Source of the DNA: Kribbella pittospori
Lineage (GTDB): Bacteria > Actinomycetota > Actinomycetes > Propionibacteriales > Kribbellaceae
Length of the DNA stretch: 64,000 bases
NCBI RefSeq assembly: GCF_004331465.1
Contig: NZ_SJKB01000008.1
Span: 310,001-374,000, forward strand
Direction: 5' to 3'
Positions 8,268 through 19,564 of this stretch are shown here, one piece after another. The translations under genes were made by a program, and so were the position numbers. The notes below the pieces were generated by a model. It worked only from the letters and a program-made list of their open reading frames with translations, searched no databases and had not been told where the DNA came from. How positions within the stretch are numbered: the first letter of the stretch is position 1; the number at the start of each line of letters is the position of its first letter.

Positions 8268-8653
8268 CAGATCTCCTCGCCGGTACGCCGCGCGACCCGG
8301 ACGCTCCGGAAACCGGTGTACGTCGAGCCGTCGGGGCGCCGCTTCTGCACCTCGACGCGGTTGTAGCCGACGCGGGTGGTCACCTTCTGCTTCTTGCCGT
8401 CCTTCTCGACCTCGACGACGAGCATCACGTTCGAGACGTGGATCGGGGCTTCCTGGGTGACGATGCCACCCGTGGTGCCGCCGCGCTGGGCCTGCTGCAC
8501 CTTGGTGTGCTTCTTGACCCGGTTCACGCCCTCGACGATGACCTTCTCGGCGTCGGGCAGGACCTGAATGATCTTGCCCTCGAGGCCCTTGGACTTGCCG
8601 GCGATCACGCGGACGAGATCACCCTTCTTCACGTGCAGTTTCCTCTGCGCCAT
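8267..8653 (-). CDS. rplX: 50S ribosomal protein L24
   Basis: L24 is an early assembly protein with an N-terminal KOW motif (KKGDLVRVIAGKSKGLEGKI) followed by VNRVKKHTK. At 128 residues it is about 20 longer than the common form; the extra sequence is the Arg-rich C terminus (after RVGYNRVEVQKRR). It is 1 bp from rplN. Confidence 0.96.
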   Translation of the reverse strand: MAQRKLHVKKGDLVRVIAGKSKGLEGKIIQVLPDAEKVIVEGVNRVKKHTKVQQAQRGGTTGGIVTQEAPIHVSNVMLVVEVEKDGKKQKVTTRVGYNRVEVQKRRPDGSTYTGFRSVRVARRTGEEI

Positions 8654-8654
8654 C

Positions 8655-9023
8655 TCAGAGCACCTCCGGGGCGAGCGAGATGATCTTCATGAAGCGCTTC
8701 TCCCGCAACTCCCGGCCGACCGGCCCGAAGATGCGGGTACCGCGGGGCTCGCCGTCGGCCTTGAGGATCACCGCGGCGTTCTCGTCGAAGCGGATGTAGG
8801 AGCCGTCCGGACGCCGGCGCTCCTTCACGGTCCGCACGACGACCGCCTTGACGACGTCACCCTTCTTCACACCGCCGCCCGGGATCGCGTCCTTGACGGT
8901 GGCGACGATCGTGTCACCGACACCGGCGTAGCGCCGACCGGAGCCACCGAGCACCCGGATGCAAAGGATCTCCTTCGCACCCGTGTTGTCGGCGACCTTC
9001 AGTCGCGACTCCTGCTGGATCAT
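8655..9023 (-). CDS. rplN: 50S ribosomal protein L14
   Basis: L14 (122 residues) is highly conserved. It starts MIQQESRLKVADNTGAKEIL and contains RYAGVGDTIVATVKDAIPGG and GTRIFGPVGRELRE. Exact family length. The 89-bp gap upstream to rpsQ shows nothing obvious. Confidence 0.98.
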   Translation of the reverse strand: MIQQESRLKVADNTGAKEILCIRVLGGSGRRYAGVGDTIVATVKDAIPGGGVKKGDVVKAVVVRTVKERRRPDGSYIRFDENAAVILKADGEPRGTRIFGPVGRELREKRFMKIISLAPEVL

Positions 9024-9112
9024 CTGTTGATCTCCTGGTTGTCTCGCTGGTTCTCACGTCCGTGAGCCTTGCGGAACGAATGATTTCGATTGGTTCCCGG
9101 ACGTACCGGCAA

Positions 9113-9409
9113 CTACTTGGCCTTCTCGAGGATCTCCACGACGCGCCAGCGCTTGGTCGCCGACAGCGGCCGGGTCTCCATCAGGAGGACGCGGTCGCCG
9201 GTGCCGGCGGCGTTCTGCTCGTCGTGCGCCTTCAGCTTGCTGGTGCGACGGATGACCTTGCCGTACAGCGCGTGCTTGACCCGGTCCTCGACCTGGACGA
9301 CGACGGTCTTGTCCATCTTGTCGCTCAGCACCAGGCCCTCACGGGTCTTGCGGCGGCCTCGCGTCTGGGTGGTCGTGCTCACGGTCTCGTCCTTCGCGTT
9401 CTCGGTCAT
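9113..9409 (-). CDS. rpsQ: 30S ribosomal protein S17
   Basis: S17 is an OB-fold protein of 16S assembly. The core is GLVLSDKMDKTVVVQVEDRV..YGKVIRRTSKLKAHDE..GDRVLLMETRPLS. A charged N-terminal extension of about 20 residues (TENAKDETVSTTTQTRGR) precedes the core. The start overlaps the rpmC stop by 4 bp. Confidence 0.96.
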   Translation of the reverse strand: MTENAKDETVSTTTQTRGRRKTREGLVLSDKMDKTVVVQVEDRVKHALYGKVIRRTSKLKAHDEQNAAGTGDRVLLMETRPLSATKRWRVVEILEKAK

Positions 9410-9702
9410 GCCTTGCTCCCAGCCTTCTCGCTGTCGTCCGCGGTCTCCTCGACCTCGGCCTCGACCTCGGCCTCGGCGGCCGGGGCGTCGACCTCGTCGG
9501 TGATGCCGAGCGCCCGCTCGGTCAGCACCGTGTAGATGCGGGCGATGTCCTTGCGGACGGCGCGCAGCCGGCCGTGGGACTCCAGCTGGCCCGTGGCAGC
9601 CTGGAACCGGAGGTTGAACAGCTCCTCCTTGGCTTCACCGAGCTTGCTCATCAGCTCGTCCCGGCCCAGGTTCCGCAGCTCGGCGGCAGTCTGGATAGCC
9701 AT
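9406..9702 (-). CDS. rpmC: 50S ribosomal protein L29 with acidic tail
   Basis: L29 is a helical protein at the nascent-chain exit. Residues 1-68 are the normal protein (ELRNLGRDELMSKLGEAKEE..RLRAVRKDIARIYTVL). Residues 69-98 are an extra Ala/Glu/Asp-rich tail that makes the protein about 30 residues longer than usual. It overlaps rplP by one base and rpsQ by four. Confidence 0.95.
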   Translation of the reverse strand: MAIQTAAELRNLGRDELMSKLGEAKEELFNLRFQAATGQLESHGRLRAVRKDIARIYTVLTERALGITDEVDAPAAEAEVEAEVEETADDSEKAGSKA

Positions 9703-10121
9703 CAGTTCTCACCTGCCTCTCGGGCGATGAAGCGGCACTTCATCGGCAACTTGTGGATCGCACGGCGGAGGGCCTCGCGAGCGATGTCCTCCGGTACGCC
9801 GGACAGCTCGAACAGGACCCGGCCGGCCTTGACGTTGGCGATCCACCACTCCGGCGAACCCTTACCGGAACCCATCCGGGTTTCAGCAGGCTTCTTGGTC
9901 AGCGGGCGGTCGGGGTAGATGTTGATCCACACCTTGCCGCCACGCTTGATGTGCCGGGTCATCGCGATACGCGCGGCCTCGATCTGCCGGTTGGTGACGT
10001 AGTGGTTCTCCAGCGCCTGGATGCCGAAGTCACCGAAGGCCAGCGTCGTACCACCCTTGGCAGCGCCGGAGCGCTTCGGGTGGTGCTGCTTGCGGTGCTT
10101 GACCTTGCGGGGGATGAGCAT
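9702..10121 (-). CDS. rplP: 50S ribosomal protein L16
   Basis: L16 (139 residues) lies near the A site of the peptidyl transferase centre. MLIPRKVKHRKQHHPKR, KGGTTLAFGDFGIQALE and RMGSGKGSPEWWIANVKAGR are diagnostic. It starts 3 bp after rpsC. Confidence 0.98.
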   Translation of the reverse strand: MLIPRKVKHRKQHHPKRSGAAKGGTTLAFGDFGIQALENHYVTNRQIEAARIAMTRHIKRGGKVWINIYPDRPLTKKPAETRMGSGKGSPEWWIANVKAGRVLFELSGVPEDIAREALRRAIHKLPMKCRFIAREAGEN

Positions 10122-10124
10122 GGT

Positions 10125-10973
10125 TCAGCTCTCCGTTCCGGTCGTCTCAGCGGGCTTGTCGGCAGCGGGGGCGGTCGCCTCGGCCCGCGGGGCCTCGGCG
10201 CGGTCGCCACCACGGCCACCGCGGTCGCCACGGTCGTCCCGACGGTCGTCGCGACGGCCACCACGGCCACCACGGTCGTCGCGGCGGGCCGGCCGGCGCT
10301 GCTGAGTGGCGGCACGGGCCGCGGCCTGCGCCTCGCGCTCGGCCCGGGAGCCGGCCACGTCACCCTTGTAGATCCAGACCTTCACGCCGATCCGGCCGAA
10401 GGTCGTGCGAGCCTCGTAGAAGCCGTAGTCGATGTCCGCGCGGAGCGTGTGCAGCGGCACCCGGCCCTCACGGTAGAACTCCGACCGCGACATCTCCGCG
10501 CCACCGAGGCGGCCGGAGCACTGGATCCGGATGCCCAGGGCGCCGCCACGCATGGTGGTCTGCATCGCCTTGCGCATCGCGCGGCGGAACGCCACCCGGC
10601 CGGACAGCTGCTCGGCCACGCCCTGCGCGACCAGCTGGGCGTCGACCTCGGAGTTCTTCACCTCGAGGATGTTCAGCTGCACCTGCTTGCCGGTGAGCTC
10701 CTCCAGGCTGCCCCGGATCCGGTCCGCCTCGGCGCCACGGCGACCGATGACGATGCCCGGACGGGCGGTGTGGATGTCGACCCGGACGCGGTCACGGGTG
10801 CGCTCGATCTCCACGCGGGAGATGCCGGCGCGCTCCATGCCCTTGCTCAGCAGGCGGCGGATCTTGACGTCCTCGCCCACGTAGTCCTTGTACAGCTTGT
10901 CGGCGTACCAACGGCTCTTGTGATCGGTGCTGATGCCGAGACGGAACCCGTGCGGGTTAACCTTCTGGCCCAC
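10125..10973 (-). CDS. rpsC: 30S ribosomal protein S3 with Arg/Gly/Asp tail
   Basis: S3 (282 residues) forms part of the mRNA entry tunnel. It has the MGQKVNPHGFRLGI start, the KH domain (GIVIGRRGAEADRIRGSLEE) and the C-terminal domain ending GVKVWIYKGDVAG. Residues about 226-282 add a low-complexity RDDRGGRGG-type repeat followed by an Ala/Pro/Thr stretch, longer than in E. coli S3. It starts 1 bp after rplV. Confidence 0.97.
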   Translation of the reverse strand: MGQKVNPHGFRLGISTDHKSRWYADKLYKDYVGEDVKIRRLLSKGMERAGISRVEIERTRDRVRVDIHTARPGIVIGRRGAEADRIRGSLEELTGKQVQLNILEVKNSEVDAQLVAQGVAEQLSGRVAFRRAMRKAMQTTMRGGALGIRIQCSGRLGGAEMSRSEFYREGRVPLHTLRADIDYGFYEARTTFGRIGVKVWIYKGDVAGSRAEREAQAAARAATQQRRPARRDDRGGRGGRRDDRRDDRGDRGGRGGDRAEAPRAEATAPAADKPAETTGTES

Positions 10974-10974
10974 G

Positions 10975-11541
10975 TCAGGACTCCTTCTTCTCAGCGGTCT
11001 TCTTGGCAGCCGTCTTCTTGGCGGTCGCCTTCTTGGCCGGCTTGTCGTCGGCCTTGTCGGCGGCGGCCTTCTTGGCCGGAGCCTTCTTGGCCGTGTCCGC
11101 CTTCTTGGCTGACTTCTTCGCCGGGGCCTTCTCGGCCGGCTCTTCCTCGACCCGCGGCGTCACGACCACAGTGATGTGGCTGGTCCGCTTGTCGATCCGG
11201 GTGGCCCGGCCCTGGGCACGCGGGCGGTGACGCTTCAGCGTCGGACCCTCGTCCACCAGGACCTTGGTCACGACCAGGTCGGCCCGGCTCAGGTGCTCGG
11301 TGCCCTCGGCGTTCGCCGCGGCGCTGTCGACGACCTTGTACACGGTCGCGGCAGCGGCCTGCGGGGCGAACTTCAGAGTGGCGAGTGCGTCGTCGACGCC
11401 CAGACCGCGCACCAGGTCACCCACGCGGCGCGCCTTCATCGGCGTCACGCGGACGAAGCGCGCGACCGCGAAGGCCCCGGGCTCGTCGCCCAGCAGGCTC
11501 TCGCGACGGGCACTGACGGCCCTACGCTCTTGAACGCTCAT
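10975..11541 (-). CDS. rplV: 50S ribosomal protein L22 with H1-like Lys/Ala tail
   Basis: L22 lines the exit tunnel. The core (residues about 20-130) has ARFVRVTPMKARRVGDLVRG and RAQGRATRIDKRTSHITVVV. Residues 131-188 are a repeated PAKKxAKK tail resembling histone H1-like or HupB-type tails, so the gene is about 60 codons longer than typical. An N-terminal extension of about 20 residues is also present. The 49-bp gap to rpsS is unusual for this operon. Confidence 0.96.
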   Translation of the reverse strand: MSVQERRAVSARRESLLGDEPGAFAVARFVRVTPMKARRVGDLVRGLGVDDALATLKFAPQAAAATVYKVVDSAAANAEGTEHLSRADLVVTKVLVDEGPTLKRHRPRAQGRATRIDKRTSHITVVVTPRVEEEPAEKAPAKKSAKKADTAKKAPAKKAAADKADDKPAKKATAKKTAAKKTAEKKES

Positions 11542-11590
11542 GATGTTCGAATCTCTCCGTAGGTTGCTATCGCTTCATCACTGACCGAGG

Positions 11591-11872
11591 TCAGCGACGC
11601 CGTGACTTCCGGTCGTCCTTCTCGTGACCCTTGAACGTGCGGGTCGGGGCGAACTCGCCGAGCTTGTGCCCGACCATCGCGTCCGTCACGAACACCGGCA
11701 CGTGCTTGCGGCCGTCGTGCACCGCCAGCGTGTGGCCGATCATGTCCGGCACGATCATCGATCGGCGGGACCAGGTCTTGATGACGTTCTTGGTGCCCTT
11801 CTCGTTCTGCACCTCCACCTTCTTCATCAGGTGGTGGTCGACGAACGGGCCCTTCTTCAAGCTGCGTGGCAT
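11591..11872 (-). CDS. rpsS: 30S ribosomal protein S19
   Basis: S19 (93 residues) sits in the 30S head and contacts S13. It starts MPRSLKKGPFVDHHLMKKVE and contains TWSRRSMIVPDMIGHTLAVHDGRKHVPVFV..KLGEFAPTRTFKGH. Exact family length. It follows rplB by 15 bp. Confidence 0.98.
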   Translation of the reverse strand: MPRSLKKGPFVDHHLMKKVEVQNEKGTKNVIKTWSRRSMIVPDMIGHTLAVHDGRKHVPVFVTDAMVGHKLGEFAPTRTFKGHEKDDRKSRRR

Positions 11873-11887
11873 TCTGGCCGGCTCCTA

Positions 11888-12721
11888 TCAGCGCTTCTTG
11901 CCGGCCTTGCGGCGCCGGACGATCATGCGGTCGCTTTCCTTGCGGGTGCGGGTACGCCCCTCGGGCTTGCCCCACGGGGACACCGGGTGGCGACCACCCG
12001 AGGTCTTGCCCTCACCACCACCGTGCGGGTGGTCGACCGGGTTCATCGCGACACCGCGGACGGTCGGGCGCTTGCCCTTCCAGCGCATCCGGCCCGCCTT
12101 GCCCCAGTTGATGTTCGACTGCTCGCCGTTGCCGACCTCACCGAGGGTGGCCCGGCAGCGTACGTCGACCATCCGGACCTCGCCGGACGGCATCCGCAGG
12201 GTGGCCATCCGGCCTTCCTTCGCGACCAGCTGGATGCTGGCACCGGCCGAGCGGCCCATCTTGGCACCGCCACCCGGGCGCAGCTCGACGGCGTGCACCG
12301 TGGAGCCGACCGGGATGTTGCGCAGCGGCAGGTTGTTGCCGATCTTGATGTCGGCGGCCGGGCCGTTCTCGACGATCGTGCCCTGCTTCAGGTTCGACGG
12401 GGCGAGGATGTAGCGCTTCTCGCCGTCGACGTAGTGCAGCAGTGCGATCCGCGCGGTGCGGTTCGGGTCGTACTCGATCTCGGCGACCTTGGCCGGCACG
12501 CCGTCCTTGTCGTACCGCTTGAAGTCGATCAGCCGGTACGCCCGCTTGTGACCGCCACCGTGGTGCCGGGTGGTGATCTTGCCGGTGTTGTTCCGGCCGC
12601 CCTTCTTGGGCAGCGGACGCAGCAGCGACTTCTCGGGGGTCGAACGGGTGAGCTCGACGAAGTCGGCCACGCTCGAGCCACGACGGCCCGGCGTTGTCGG
12701 CTTGTATTTGCGGATACCCAT
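11888..12721 (-). CDS. rplB: 50S ribosomal protein L2
   Basis: L2 (277 residues) is essential for subunit joining and peptidyl transferase assembly. The GRNNTGKITTRHHGGGHKR motif, the SH3-like domain and the C-terminal GVAMNPVDHPHGGGEG loop with its conserved His are intact. Its ATG overlaps the rplW stop by one base. Confidence 0.98.
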   Translation of the reverse strand: MGIRKYKPTTPGRRGSSVADFVELTRSTPEKSLLRPLPKKGGRNNTGKITTRHHGGGHKRAYRLIDFKRYDKDGVPAKVAEIEYDPNRTARIALLHYVDGEKRYILAPSNLKQGTIVENGPAADIKIGNNLPLRNIPVGSTVHAVELRPGGGAKMGRSAGASIQLVAKEGRMATLRMPSGEVRMVDVRCRATLGEVGNGEQSNINWGKAGRMRWKGKRPTVRGVAMNPVDHPHGGGEGKTSGGRHPVSPWGKPEGRTRTRKESDRMIVRRRKAGKKR

Positions 12722-13026
12722 TACGACTGGCCTCCGAAGATGTCGATGCGGTCGTCACCCTTGAGGGTCACGATCGCCCGCTTGGTGTCCGGGCGCTTGC
12801 CCCAGCCGGCACGAGTCCGGCGGCGCTTGCCCTTGCGGTTGAGGGTGTTGACGTCGCTGACCTTGACCTTGAACACCTTCTCGACCGCGAGCTTGATCTC
12901 GGTCTTGTTGGCGTTCGGGTCCACCTCGAACGTGTACTTCTGCTCGTCCAGCAGGCCGTAGCTCTTCTCGCTCACGACCGGCCGCAGCAGCACGTCCCGC
13001 GGATCCTTGTTGACTCCGTGGCTCAT
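12721..13026 (-). CDS. rplW: 50S ribosomal protein L23
   Basis: L23 (101 residues) is the exit-site docking protein for SRP and trigger factor. DPRDVLLRPVVSEKSYGLLDE and YTFEVDPNANKTEIKLAVEKVF are diagnostic. The start overlaps rplD by 4 bp. Confidence 0.97.
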   Translation of the reverse strand: MSHGVNKDPRDVLLRPVVSEKSYGLLDEQKYTFEVDPNANKTEIKLAVEKVFKVKVSDVNTLNRKGKRRRTRAGWGKRPDTKRAIVTLKGDDRIDIFGGQS

Positions 13027-13718
13027 GCTTCAACCTCCTGCTCGGCCTCAGTCGACGTTGCGACGGCCTTGACGGACTTGCCCTGGGGCGCGCCGGCGAC
13101 GAAAGCGTCGAGGGCACCCTGGGTGAACACGACCGCGTCGCTGCACAGCACGTCGTACGCGTTCAGCTGGTCGGCCGCGATCAGGTGCACGTGCTGCACG
13201 TTGCGCAGGCTCAGCCAGGTGAGCTCGTCGGCCCGCTCGACCACGACCAGGACCTTGCCCGGCTCGGTCGCCGCGGCCAGCACGTTCAGCGCGGCCTTGG
13301 TGGACGGCTTCTCACCGTCGACGAACTTCTCGACCACGTGCACGCGGCCGTCACGGGCCCGGTCCGAGAGCGCACCGCGGAGCGCGGCGGCGATCATCTT
13401 CTTCGGGGTCCGCTGGCTGTAGTCACGCGGCACCGGGCCGTGGACGACGCCACCACCGGTGAACTGCGGCGCGCGGATCGAACCCTGGCGGGCGCGACCG
13501 GTGCCCTTCTGCCGGTACGGCTTGGTGCCACCGCCGGAGACCTCGCCCCGGGTCTTGGCCTTGGCTGTGCCCTGGCGGGCCGCGGCCAGCTGGGCCACGA
13601 CGACCTGGTGGATCAGCGGGATGTTGACCTGGACGTCGAACAGCTCGGCCGGAAGCTCGGCGGAGCCCTTCTTGGTGACCTTGTCGCCCTTCACGACGAC
13701 GACGTCGACCGAGCTCAT
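13023..13718 (-). CDS. rplD: 50S ribosomal protein L4
   Basis: L4 (231 residues) has a tunnel-lining loop (TRGEVSGGGTKPYRQKGTGR, then ARQGSIRAPQFTGGGVVHGP) and in E. coli represses the S10 operon. Motifs and length are normal. It overlaps rplC by 4 bp and rplW by 4 bp. Confidence 0.97.
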   Translation of the reverse strand: MSSVDVVVVKGDKVTKKGSAELPAELFDVQVNIPLIHQVVVAQLAAARQGTAKAKTRGEVSGGGTKPYRQKGTGRARQGSIRAPQFTGGGVVHGPVPRDYSQRTPKKMIAAALRGALSDRARDGRVHVVEKFVDGEKPSTKAALNVLAAATEPGKVLVVVERADELTWLSLRNVQHVHLIAADQLNAYDVLCSDAVVFTQGALDAFVAGAPQGKSVKAVATSTEAEQEVEA

Positions 13719-14389
13719 TTCTGGGCTCCCTTCACAGCTGCGCCCTTGGCGGCGTTGCGGATCAGCACGAGGCCGCCCTTGGGACCGGGCACCGCACCCT
13801 TCAGCAGGATCAGGCCACGGTCGGTGTCGACCGCGTGCACGGTGATGTTCTGCGTGGTGACCTGCTCGGAGCCCATCCGGCCCGCCATCCGCAGGCCCTT
13901 GAAGACCCGGCCCGGGGTGGCGCAGCCGCCGATGGAACCCGGCGAGCGGTGCTTCTTGTGGACACCGTGGGTGGCGCGGAGGCCGTGGAAGCCGTGCCGC
14001 TTCATCACACCGGCGAAGCCCTTGCCCTTGCTGGTGGCGGACACGTCGACCCGCTCACCGGCCTCGAAGGCCTCGGCCTTGATCTCCTGACCCAGCGTGT
14101 ACTCGCTGGCGTCGGCGGTGCGCAGCTCCAGCAGGTGGCGCCGCGGCGTCACGCCGGCCTTGTCGAAGTGGCCGCGCATCGGGCTGGTGACCTTGCGGGG
14201 GTCGATGTCGCCGAAAGCGATCTGGACGCCGTCGTACCCGTGGCTGTCCGAGGTGCGAACCTCGGTCACGACGCACGGGCCGGCCTGGATCACGGTGACG
14301 GGGACGACACGGTTGTTCTCGTCCCAGGTCTGGGTCATGCCGAGCTTGGTGCCCAGCAGACCGCGCGTGTTCTTGGTAGAAGTGCTCAT
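13715..14389 (-). CDS. rplC: 50S ribosomal protein L3
   Basis: L3 (224 residues) reaches the peptidyl transferase centre. From the chosen ATG it reads MSTSTKNTRGLLGTKLGMTQ, and it carries KGKGFAGVMKRHGFHGLRATHG and GSIGGCATPGRVFKG. An upstream in-frame start would add 14 unconserved residues and overlap rpsJ, so it is rejected. Confidence 0.97.
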   Translation of the reverse strand: MSTSTKNTRGLLGTKLGMTQTWDENNRVVPVTVIQAGPCVVTEVRTSDSHGYDGVQIAFGDIDPRKVTSPMRGHFDKAGVTPRRHLLELRTADASEYTLGQEIKAEAFEAGERVDVSATSKGKGFAGVMKRHGFHGLRATHGVHKKHRSPGSIGGCATPGRVFKGLRMAGRMGSEQVTTQNITVHAVDTDRGLILLKGAVPGPKGGLVLIRNAAKGAAVKGAQK

Positions 14390-14405
14390 TGGTTGTTCGC
14401 GTCCC

Positions 14406-14714
14406 TCAGAGCTTGATCTCGATGTCGACACCGGCCGGCAGGTCGAGCCGCATCAGCGAGTCGACGGTCTTCGGCGTGGGGTCGATGATGTCGATGAGCC
14501 GCTTGTGGGTGCGCATCTCGAAGTGCTCGCGGCTGTCCTTGTACTTGTGCGGCGAGCGGATGACGCAGAACACGTTCTTTTCCGTCGGCAACGGCACCGG
14601 GCCAGCAACCTTCGCACCAGTACGCGTCACCGTGTCGACAATCTTGCGCGCCGAGCTGTCGATGACCTCGTGGTCGTAGGCCTTCAGCCGGATGCGGATC
14701 TTCTGTCCCGCCAT
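14406..14714 (-). CDS. rpsJ: 30S ribosomal protein S10
   Basis: S10 (102 residues) is a head protein and the partner of NusB in antitermination. MAGQKIRIRLKAYDHEVIDS and the C terminus LPAGVDIEIKL are diagnostic. It is the first gene of the S10 operon and has a long leader. AAGGAC in an AGCGAAGCG-rich stretch precedes the ATG. Confidence 0.98.
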   Translation of the reverse strand: MAGQKIRIRLKAYDHEVIDSSARKIVDTVTRTGAKVAGPVPLPTEKNVFCVIRSPHKYKDSREHFEMRTHKRLIDIIDPTPKTVDSLMRLDLPAGVDIEIKL

Positions 14715-14758
14715 CGCTTCGCTTCGTCCTTCTCTATCGTCAACGTCTGCGTTGCTCC

Positions 14759-14788
14759 GACCCCCGCGGTCGGGTGTGTCGCGTGCGC
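14759..14788 (-). repeat. 30-bp leader element shared with rpsL
   Basis: Thirty bases here are identical to 19418-19447. On the transcript strand the core reads CGACACACCCGACCGCGGGG followed by GTC. The element ends 45 nt before the rpsJ start, close to the 50 nt seen at rpsL, and both copies follow a CGTGC/GCACG inverted repeat. Conserved position in two separate ribosomal leaders suggests a shared cis-regulatory role. Confidence 0.75.
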
Positions 14789-14938
14789 GGCACGCACGTG
14801 ACTCACCGCTTCTTCGACCTGGAATGGTGATCGGGGCCTGGTCTCGGACCAGAACCTCGGCATGGTCTCCGGTCCGGCGCACCCGCCAGACGCATGGTCT
14901 GGGGCGCGCCCCGGCGGCCTCGCCTGAGCAACCTGAAT

Positions 14939-14969
14939 ATTGTGCCAGAGATCGGCGCCGGAACGCCAA
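14939..14969 (-). promoter_or_regulatory. Candidate S10-operon promoter
   Basis: TTGGCG (14964-14969) and CACAAT (14939-14944) are separated by 19 bp. The GGCACAAT -10 context is the same as in the rplJ promoter at 43899-43904. The predicted leader is about 215 nt. Confidence 0.5.
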
Positions 14970-14986
14970 TCGGGTGGCTTCACGCT

Positions 14987-15015
14987 CGATCCGGTGCCAC
15001 CTGAGCACCGGATCG
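14987..15015 (-). terminator. Second hairpin downstream of tuf
   Basis: A perfect 11-bp stem (CGATCCGGTGC / GCACCGGATCG) with a 7-nt loop. There is no U-run, as is common for actinobacterial terminators. It lies just upstream of the candidate S10 promoter. Confidence 0.5.
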
Positions 15016-15026
15016 GGCGCAAAGCA

Positions 15027-15066
15027 GAGGTCCGCGGGGCTCAGGATGCGAGCCCTCGCGGACCTC
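15027..15066 (-). terminator. Terminator of the rpsL-rpsG-fusA-tuf operon
   Basis: A long GC-rich hairpin (arms GAGGTCCGCGGGGCTC and GAGCCCTCGCGGACCTC, one bulge) begins 7 bp after the tuf stop, followed by a short TGCTTTG stretch on the transcript strand. It separates this operon from the S10 operon. Confidence 0.7.
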
Positions 15067-15072
15067 GTGAGA

Positions 15073-16266
<1,194 letters not shown>

Positions 16267-16340
16267 TGGGGCCCTCCTAGTTAAATGTTGACTACGCCGT
16301 ACGCCGACGCGCTTGGGGTGTGGTGGTCAGGAGCGAGAGA

Positions 16341-18452
<2,112 letters not shown>

Positions 18453-18523
18453 CTCGGTGGTCTACCTCTCGATTCTGTACTGCTGTCAAAGGGTGAGCGC
18501 TGGGGTCCGGATCGGACCCCGGA

Positions 18524-18994
18524 TCACCAGCGGTAGTGGGCGAAAGCCTTGTTGGCTTCGGCCATCTTGTGCGTGTCCTCGCGGCGCTTGACCGAGGCTC
18601 CCAGGCCGTTGGAGGCGTCCAGGATCTCGTTCATCAGGCGCTCGGACATGGTCTTCTCGCGACGAGCCCGGGAGTACGTCGTCAGCCAGCGCAGCGCCAG
18701 CGTGGTGGACCGGCCCGGCTTGACCTCGATCGGCACCTGGTAGGTGGCACCACCGACGCGGCGGCTCTTGACCTCGATGCTCGGCTTCACGTTGTCCAGC
18801 GCACGCTTCAGCGTGATCACCGGGTCGGTGCCGGTCTTGGTCCGGGTGCCCTCGAGAGCGGTGTAGACGATGCTCTGCGCGATCTGCTTCTTGCCGTCGA
18901 CCAGGATCTTGGAGATCAACTGGGTGACGAGCGGCGAACTGTAGACCGGGTCGATGATGACCGGACGCTTCGGGGCGGGGCCCTTGCGCGGCAT
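18524..18994 (-). CDS. rpsG: 30S ribosomal protein S7
   Basis: S7 (156 residues) nucleates 30S head assembly and, in E. coli, represses the str operon. It starts MPRKGPAPKRPVIIDPVYSS and ends TYSRARREKTMSERLMNEIL..ANKAFAHYRW. Its ATG overlaps the rpsL stop by one base (TAATG). Confidence 0.98.
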   Translation of the reverse strand: MPRKGPAPKRPVIIDPVYSSPLVTQLISKILVDGKKQIAQSIVYTALEGTRTKTGTDPVITLKRALDNVKPSIEVKSRRVGGATYQVPIEVKPGRSTTLALRWLTTYSRARREKTMSERLMNEILDASNGLGASVKRREDTHKMAEANKAFAHYRW

Positions 18995-19368
18995 TAGCTC
19001 TTCTCCTTCTTCGCGCCGTAACGGCTGCGCGCCTGCTTGCGGTTCTTCACACCCTGGGTGTCGAGCGAACCGCGGATGATCTTGTACCGGACACCCGGCA
19101 GGTCCTTCACACGACCGCCACGCACGAGCACGATCGAGTGCTCCTGCAGGTTGTGGCCGACGCCGGGGATGTACGCGGTGACCTCGATGCCGCTGGTCAG
19201 GCGGACACGCGCGACCTTGCGAAGGGCCGAGTTCGGCTTCTTCGGCGTGGTCGTGTAGACGCGCGTGCACACACCGCGACGCTGAGGGGAACCCTTCAGG
19301 GCGGGCGTCTTGTTCTTGGACACCTTGTCCTGGCGGCCCTTGCGGACCAGCTGCTGAATGGTGGGCAC
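18994..19368 (-). CDS. rpsL: 30S ribosomal protein S12
   Basis: S12 (124 residues) controls decoding accuracy. The start is GTG (MPTIQQLVRKGRQDKV), the family start; a longer frame upstream is rejected. The streptomycin-relevant regions are wild type (TTTPKKPNSALRKVARVRL and GRVKDLPGVRYK, both key Lys present). It is the first gene of the str operon, with a leader of about 190 nt. Confidence 0.98.
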   Translation of the reverse strand: MPTIQQLVRKGRQDKVSKNKTPALKGSPQRRGVCTRVYTTTPKKPNSALRKVARVRLTSGIEVTAYIPGVGHNLQEHSIVLVRGGRVKDLPGVRYKIIRGSLDTQGVKNRKQARSRYGAKKEKS

Positions 19369-19417
19369 CGCGTAGGTCTCTTTCTGTCGTCCGGCTTTCT
19401 TCTGCTCTGCTTTTGCT

Positions 19418-19447
19418 GACCCCCGCGGTCGGGTGTGTCGCGTGCGC
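19418..19447 (-). repeat. 30-bp leader element shared with rpsJ
   Basis: Second copy of the 30-bp element found at 14759-14788, identical at every base, 50 nt upstream of the rpsL start. It directly follows the palindrome CGTGCGCACG on the transcript strand. See the rpsJ copy for interpretation. Confidence 0.75.
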
Positions 19448-19564
19448 ACGGGCGTACCGAAGCCGTAATCTTCCAGACTGTCGGCAGGAGTCCCGTGCCA
19501 CGCGCGCAACCCGTTCGACCAGGGGCACGCATGACGGCCCAGGATGACCCGGGCACGATCGTTA

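Larger units (their letters stand above)
14715..15072 (-). other. Intergenic region tuf-rpsJ (358 bp): terminators, promoter, S10 leader
   Basis: This stretch has no gene. From the tuf side it holds two strong hairpins (15027-15066 and 14987-15015), a candidate S10-operon promoter (14939-14969) and then about 215 nt of leader. The leader contains several short inverted repeats, among them CGTGCG-TGCCG-CGCACG just before the 30-bp element at 14759-14788 that recurs in the rpsL leader. Confidence 0.7.

Noticed and set aside
10145..10310. Short repeats in the rpsC tail (cggtcgcca / cggtcgtcg) as a CRISPR or satellite array
   Set aside because: They are in-frame codons for the RDDRGGRGG-type tail of S3, without equal spacers.
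11000..11120. Repeated cttcttggc units in rplV as a DNA satellite
   Set aside because: They encode the PAKK/AKK repeats of the L22 tail on the minus strand.
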